Origin: Phycisphaerae bacterium
Lineage (GTDB): Bacteria > Planctomycetota > Phycisphaerae > UBA1845
Assembly (NCBI GenBank): GCA_029260025.1
Contig: JAJDDZ010000246.1
Span: 1 to 36,440 of the forward strand
Direction of reading: 5' to 3'
DNA length: 36,440 nt
The first letter of the stretch is position 1; each line of letters starts with the position of its first letter. Below are positions 32,736-36,440 of this stretch, one piece after another. The position numbers and the translations under genes are program-made. The notes beneath the pieces are model-generated. The model saw only the letters and a program-made list of their open reading frames with translations. It was not told the DNA's origin and did no database searches.

Positions 32736-34337
32736 CTAAAGCTTAGTTGAACCTGGTCTTGCCGCTTGCCATGGTTGAAGCACCATTGTGACCCCGGCAA
32801 TTTCGATCGATTCGCCCAGGTTGAGCGGTTTTGCTTCCGTGTCTACATGTCCATCGCTCTTGGCGCGGATCCACAAACCCCCATCTCTCTCGAACAGGAC
32901 CAGCGTCGGTCCTGCGTGGCGGCAGGTTATATGGGACTTGCTGCTTGATCCTACGGTCGCATGGTGATCGAGCAACACGACGCGTCGGACGTCGTTCGGC
33001 ATTTTTGTTGTATCGCTCAGGTCGAGCACGGCTGTCGTGCTTCGGCGACTTGGCAGGCGGAACGTGAACTTCGCCTTCTTGCCAAGAACGACTCTGTCGC
33101 CGTCGCGCAGCAATTCGTGTTTGGTCATCCGCCGTGCGACTTCGATGTCCTTGGCGCTGAAGATGAAGTATCCGTCGTCAACGCGGGCGACGTTCGCGTG
33201 TCGCTCTGCAACGTCGCTGAAGAGCGGGACATCTGCCGGGGTGTCCGATGCAGCTCGACCGATTGATGCCTGTGGACTTCGCACGATGAGGTAGCTTCCG
33301 CCGCCGTCCACCAAGAGGAGCAGTTTGTCGTGCCCGTTTCCTTGTTGACCTAGGGCTGGCATGCCGGTCGTGTCGTCGAGTGAGGTCGCCCTTCGCTTAG
33401 GGGTATCGCCGCGTACGACCATACTTCGAGCTATGTTTACGCGGTCTGCGAGTGGTCCAGCTGCGAGGTCGGTGTGGAGTTGCTGCAGATTGGAGAGTTC
33501 TTCAACCGCCTTTTCGATCCATTTCGCTTTGGGGAGCTTGCGTGCCAGGCTCATGGCTTTCTGCCTTGCTTCGCCGTAGGCATGTCGTGCAAGACATTGA
33601 CCCGCTTCTGCTGCGATTGCGAGCATGTCGCTGAGTTCTCGCCGTTGCGGAAGCGATTTCCCGAGGTCTCCCAAGCATGCGAGTTCGTTCGAGGCGCGAT
33701 GGAGGTTTCCTTCGCGAAGGGAGTTGGTGGCGTTCTGGAGGACGGCATCACACACCTTCGCTTCGACCTGGGCGACTGCTTCGCTTTGGGCGTCTATTGT
33801 TTTTGCACGGCGGACGCGCTGGGCTGCTTCGCCTAATTGTCCTGCCTTCAGGAGTCGTTCGGCATGTTCTACGTTGCGCGAAGCATCGCCTGTTCTTTCG
33901 TCAACTTTGCGGCGAAGATCCTTGGCTGCAACGTCGTTTGGGGCAGCTTGATCTAGCATATCGCGTCCGGCGGCGAGGGAGCCTCGTTCAATTCGCTTTT
34001 GTACGGCGTCGATGCGACCATGGCGCGAATGATCTTGCCGCTGCTTCTCGGCTGCGACTACTTTGACGTATCCGCGCAGCTCGTCGATTTCGGGGTTTGA
34101 CTGGCCGCCTGCTTGAGCTCGATCGAGGTCCATCATCGCTTCTGTGAACTTGTCGTCTCGGTAGTACTCTCGTGCTCGGTCGAGGAACTTTTGACCGAGG
34201 GCTTCGATGACCGCCAGACTCCGCTTGTGTTCGCGAAGGTCAGGTGCGGACGCAAGTCGGTAGGCCTCGTCGATCCGACCATCGCGGAGTGCCTTCTCGG
34301 CGGCGCGAAGTCGCATGAATTGAAGTTGGCTGAACAT
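32736..34337 (-). CDS. FHA-domain protein with helical repeat region
   Basis: This 533-residue protein has a long helical N-terminal region (1-300) with TPR-like features (AEKALRDGRIDEAYRLA, AERLLKAGQLGEAAQRVRRA, ATNSLREGNLHRASNELACL), then two FHA-like domains. The first (about 337-428) keeps the G360R361 pair and His380 (VAERHANV). The second (about 448-523) is degenerate (TVGSSSKSHITCRHA). Two similar Thr-containing segments, DDTTGMP (321-327) and SDTTKMP (441-447), flank the first FHA domain and could be kinase targets. FHA domains bind phosphothreonine, so this protein is a likely partner of the kinases downstream. ATG at 34337 was chosen over the upstream in-frame start at 34409. Confidence 0.85.
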   Translation of the reverse strand: MFSQLQFMRLRAAEKALRDGRIDEAYRLASAPDLREHKRSLAVIEALGQKFLDRAREYYRDDKFTEAMMDLDRAQAGGQSNPEIDELRGYVKVVAAEKQRQDHSRHGRIDAVQKRIERGSLAAGRDMLDQAAPNDVAAKDLRRKVDERTGDASRNVEHAERLLKAGQLGEAAQRVRRAKTIDAQSEAVAQVEAKVCDAVLQNATNSLREGNLHRASNELACLGDLGKSLPQRRELSDMLAIAAEAGQCLARHAYGEARQKAMSLARKLPKAKWIEKAVEELSNLQQLHTDLAAGPLADRVNIARSMVVRGDTPKRRATSLDDTTGMPALGQQGNGHDKLLLLVDGGGSYLIVRSPQASIGRAASDTPADVPLFSDVAERHANVARVDDGYFIFSAKDIEVARRMTKHELLRDGDRVVLGKKAKFTFRLPSRRSTTAVLDLSDTTKMPNDVRRVVLLDHHATVGSSSKSHITCRHAGPTLVLFERDGGLWIRAKSDGHVDTEAKPLNLGESIEIAGVTMVLQPWQAARPGSTKL

Positions 34338-34632
34338 CGAACTTAAGTCTCCTCGGACACAAAGGCCCGCCTGAATCGGCGATGATACGCCGCAGATGAG
34401 CCGCCACAAACCGGATCGCGTGTTTGGGCCGATAATCTGGAAGATGCTGGCCCTTTCGCGATCCCAACAACCGTGAATTCGTTCGCAAGACGGAATTATT
34501 CGTTGCTGCGACCATGTTTAGGGAAGGTCTTAGCTTCTTCTGGGGTGTAGCCCGGAGACTTGCACCGTCGATAGTGAACAGAAGTGGCGATCGGAGCGCG
34601 GAAGCGACTATCGCCAGAAATGGAGCCCAAAG

Positions 34633-34920
34633 ATGCGGAAAAGCCTCGGAAACCGTCCCATGAGGGGGATCACATGCCTTCTACTCGCTATTTCTATGTC
34701 GATGTGGGGGGGCTGTGCGACGCTCGCCCATCGAAGCAGCTACGACTATCCGGGGAAGCGTCTTGTGGAAGAATGTGAAAACAAAGGGGATACCTGCCCT
34801 TGGCTGGCTGCTGATTTCACGCTGCTCCTTGCCGGCGTCGCTCCTGGTCTCATCGCGCTTGCGGTGGACTTTGGAACGGGCGCCTGGAAGCATGAGCACT
34901 ATGGCGAGTCCCATTTCTAG
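34633..34920 (+). CDS. Small lipoprotein, YceK/YidQ-like
   Basis: This 95-residue protein has a signal peptide ending in WGGC28 and the pattern ATLAHRSS...YPGKRLVEEC...D...LAVDFGTG, similar to YceK/YidQ-family lipoproteins (short envelope proteins of unknown role). ATG at 34633 has a suitable ribosome binding site (GGAG). A second in-frame ATG at residue 10 is possible. The assignment to the family is by eye and rather weak; that it is a lipoprotein is better supported. Confidence 0.6.
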   Translation: MRKSLGNRPMRGITCLLLAISMSMWGGCATLAHRSSYDYPGKRLVEECENKGDTCPWLAADFTLLLAGVAPGLIALAVDFGTGAWKHEHYGESHF

Positions 34921-34967
34921 CAGTCGCACGTAAACCATCTGTGATATCTTCTTGCGAGTGACGATCT

Positions 34968-35008
34968 AACACATTGTGAAATATGGTGTTACGGCGACTT
35001 TGTGAAAT
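34968..35008. promoter_or_regulatory. Direct and inverted repeats upstream of the nuo promoter
   Basis: TTGTGAAAT occurs at 34974-34982 and 35000-35008, 26 bp apart. AACAC (34968-34972) and GTGTT (34986-34990) form an inverted pair around the first copy. Both lie just upstream of the likely nuo -35 box, where an activator could bind. The motif is unassigned. Confidence 0.4.
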
Positions 35009-35014
35009 TTTTCA

Positions 35015-35042
35015 TTGACTCGGGCGGTGGCAAGCGTACACT
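35015..35042 (+). promoter_or_regulatory. Candidate sigma70-type promoter of the nuo operon
   Basis: TTGACT (35015-35020) and TACACT (35037-35042) are separated by 16 bp, close to the consensus for a housekeeping promoter. They lie about 115 bp upstream of nuoA. No competing gene is in the gap. Confidence 0.5.
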
Positions 35043-35157
35043 CTCGGATCGTGTTTGAGCCAGTCTTCTTGGCTGAAGAACGCATGCGGTTGCTGAGTTT
35101 TGACGGGCGAAGAGAATAAGTCCGCTGCAGTTGGCCGGTATTTAGAAGGTTAGAGTT

Positions 35158-35577
35158 TTGACGCTTCTGATGTGGATAGAACCCTACGCCGCAATCGGCG
35201 CAACGGTCCTCATTGCAATCACCGTTGCGATTGGGATGCTCGTTATTGCGCACACGATTGGCCCGAAACGACATGGGCCTGTCAAAGACACGCCTTACGA
35301 ATCGGGGATGCCCCCCCTCATCGATACACACCGTCGGTTCCATATTCGGTTTTACATCGTAGCGATGCTTTTCATGCTGTTCGATGTCGAACTGATCTTC
35401 ATTTGGCCTTGGGCGGTTTCGTTTCATGAGGCTGCGACTACTCAAGCGGTTATTCCGTTAAACCACGGAACTGACGTAGGAAAGGGATTCTTGCTTATTG
35501 CGATGGGCTTTTTCTTTCTACTGTTGCTGTTTGGGCTTCTGTATGAGTGGAAGAAAGGGGCTTTTGAATGGGATTAA
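35158..35577 (+). CDS. nuoA: NADH-quinone oxidoreductase subunit A
   Basis: NuoA is a small membrane subunit of respiratory complex I, located near the quinone site. The 139-residue protein has three membrane helices (about 9-30, 64-84 and 104-127) and the family signatures KDTPYESG (near residue 45), [28 protein letters not shown] at 35158 sits 8 nt after AGAAGG and is preferred to ATG at 35170, which would be too far from it. The last bases overlap the nuoB start (10 bp), so translation is probably coupled. Menaquinone is the likely acceptor, given mqnD in the window. Confidence 0.93.
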   Translation: MTLLMWIEPYAAIGATVLIAITVAIGMLVIAHTIGPKRHGPVKDTPYESGMPPLIDTHRRFHIRFYIVAMLFMLFDVELIFIWPWAVSFHEAATTQAVIPLNHGTDVGKGFLLIAMGFFFLLLLFGLLYEWKKGAFEWD

Positions 35578-36164
35578 ACGTCACGGGCGAAATGCCCTTT
35601 CAAGCGAGCAAGGAAGATTTCGTTAGCACGAAGCTTAGTTATCTCGTGGATCTACTCCGTAAGAATGGGGTTAACTGGGCCCGGAAGAATTCTCTTTGGC
35701 CAATGCCTTTTGCGACAGCTTGCTGCGGGATCGAACTGATGGCCACCGGCGCGAGTCGTTACGACATTGCTCGGTTTGGGGCGGAGGTTATGCGGTTCAC
35801 GCCACGCCAATGCGACCTGTTGATATGCGCGGGGCGCGTTGCGATTAAGACAATGCCGGTGTTGCAGCGGATCTATATGCAAATGTCAGAACCTAAGTGG
35901 GTTATCAGCATGGGCGCTTGTGCGAGTACCGGCGGCGTGTTTGATACCTATGCGGTTGTGCAGGGAATCGATCAGTTTCTTCCTGTCGATGTTTATGTTC
36001 CGGGATGTCCGCCGCGTCCGGAGACATTGCTAGAAGGCGTCATGGCGATTCAGAAAATTGTCGAACAAGACGGCGTTCGAAGTAGCGCCGATCGCGGTCG
36101 AGGGACGGGGCTAACCGTTCAGCCAACCATTCAGGTCGATGTGCAAGGAAGGAAGAGCGATTAG
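35568..36164 (+). CDS. nuoB: NADH-quinone oxidoreductase subunit B
   Basis: NuoB carries the terminal iron-sulfur cluster N2 of complex I and passes electrons to quinone. In this 198-residue protein the cluster ligands are visible: Cys52 and Cys53 ([11 protein letters not shown]), Cys118 (GACASTGG) and Cys147 (VPGCPPRPE). The C-terminal extension (about 170-198) is charged and variable. ATG at 35568 overlaps the nuoA stop. nuoC follows directly. Confidence 0.96.
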   Translation: MGLNVTGEMPFQASKEDFVSTKLSYLVDLLRKNGVNWARKNSLWPMPFATACCGIELMATGASRYDIARFGAEVMRFTPRQCDLLICAGRVAIKTMPVLQRIYMQMSEPKWVISMGACASTGGVFDTYAVVQGIDQFLPVDVYVPGCPPRPETLLEGVMAIQKIVEQDGVRSSADRGRGTGLTVQPTIQVDVQGRKSD

Positions 36165-36166
36165 TC

Positions 36167-36440
36167 TTGGGAGCGAGTGACCATCCAATCGTGAAACTCC
36201 TTTGCGAGAAGTTTCCGGGGGTGGACTTTGCCCCTGCGCCGCTACTTGCTCGGGACAACCCGGAGGCCGAACAGATCTACGTTCGGTTGGAACCGTCGAA
36301 CCTGCTTGAGGTGATGCGGTTTCTTTATGACGATGAGCGTTGCGCGTTCGAGCAGATGTGTGACGTTACCTGCGTCGATTATCTGAACTTTCCCAAAGCG
36401 AGAGATCGCTACGGCGTGACTTACTCGCTTCTTTCGATCA
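36167..36440 (+). CDS. nuoC: NADH-quinone oxidoreductase subunit C, N-terminal part (runs off the right edge)
   Basis: The open frame after nuoB reads LGASDHPIVKLLCEKFPGVD and later LEVMRFLYDDERCAFEQMCDVTCVDYLNFP, the typical start of NuoC (30-kDa subunit; FxxLxDxTxVDY pattern). This hydrophilic subunit sits in the peripheral arm next to NuoB and NuoD. TTG at 36167 about 12 nt after AAGGAAGG is the most likely start; GTG at 36191 is an alternative. The gene is cut by the window end. Confidence 0.85.
   Translation, partial: MGASDHPIVKLLCEKFPGVDFAPAPLLARDNPEAEQIYVRLEPSNLLEVMRFLYDDERCAFEQMCDVTCVDYLNFPKARDRYGVTYSLLSI

Overview
The window looks like chromosomal DNA of a planctomycete-type bacterium (Planctomycetota or a close relative). 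The evidence is a PEP-CTERM protein, two eukaryote-like Ser/Thr kinases with FHA partners, an ECF sigma factor with a zinc-finger tail, a CGYNLRGL...CPECG zinc-ribbon membrane protein, several proteins with a GspG-like C-terminal segment, menaquinone synthesis by the futalosine route (MqnD), and dispersed hairpin repeats that read as 'CGTGILPV' on one strand. No rRNA or tRNA gene was seen. The species cannot be named from this sequence.

Layout. 1-51: start of an IS110-type transposase running off the left edge, with a structured upstream region. 405-1070: PEP-CTERM protein. 1169-4209: lipoprotein MsrB, a sugar-nucleotide epimerase and a DPM1-like glycosyltransferase, separated by repeats (a 195-bp tandem duplication, three 24-bp units, GTGILPV hairpins). 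4210-10090: PQQ-type beta-propeller protein, fumarylacetoacetase, saccharopine-dehydrogenase-like protein, EamA transporter and, divergent, kynurenine formamidase, giving an aromatic amino-acid catabolism flavour. 10115-17930: the most unusual block. A 1034-residue coiled-coil protein is divergent from a four-gene run of a second coiled-coil protein, an FGE-fold protein without catalytic cysteines, a zinc-ribbon P-loop GTPase and a GTPase-associated-protein (GAP1)-like protein. 17977-23228: SEC-C peptide, MqnD, an FHA-GAF-PP2C-like protein with damaged active sites, a CAP-domain lipoprotein, a nucleotide-kinase-like protein with a degenerate P-loop, and an unknown small protein. 23289-27402: two paralogous membrane-anchored proteins flanking an oppositely oriented zinc-ribbon membrane protein. 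27406-34337 (minus): an FHA protein, two duplicated Ser/Thr kinases (one with an RDD domain, one polytopic) and an ECF sigma factor, probably one signalling unit. 34633-34920: small lipoprotein. 35158 to the right edge: start of the nuo (complex I) operon, nuoA-nuoB-nuoC, with a plausible sigma70-type promoter.

How the parts may work together. MqnD makes a menaquinone precursor, and menaquinone is the likely electron acceptor of the Nuo complex. The kinase/FHA/sigma block resembles a phospho-threonine signalling cascade ending in transcriptional output. The coiled-coil/GTPase/GAP1-like block is the best candidate for an uncharacterised system: a nucleotide-switch protein tied to its presumed regulator and to long coiled-coil scaffolds. 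All functions are assigned from motifs read by eye; no database search was possible.
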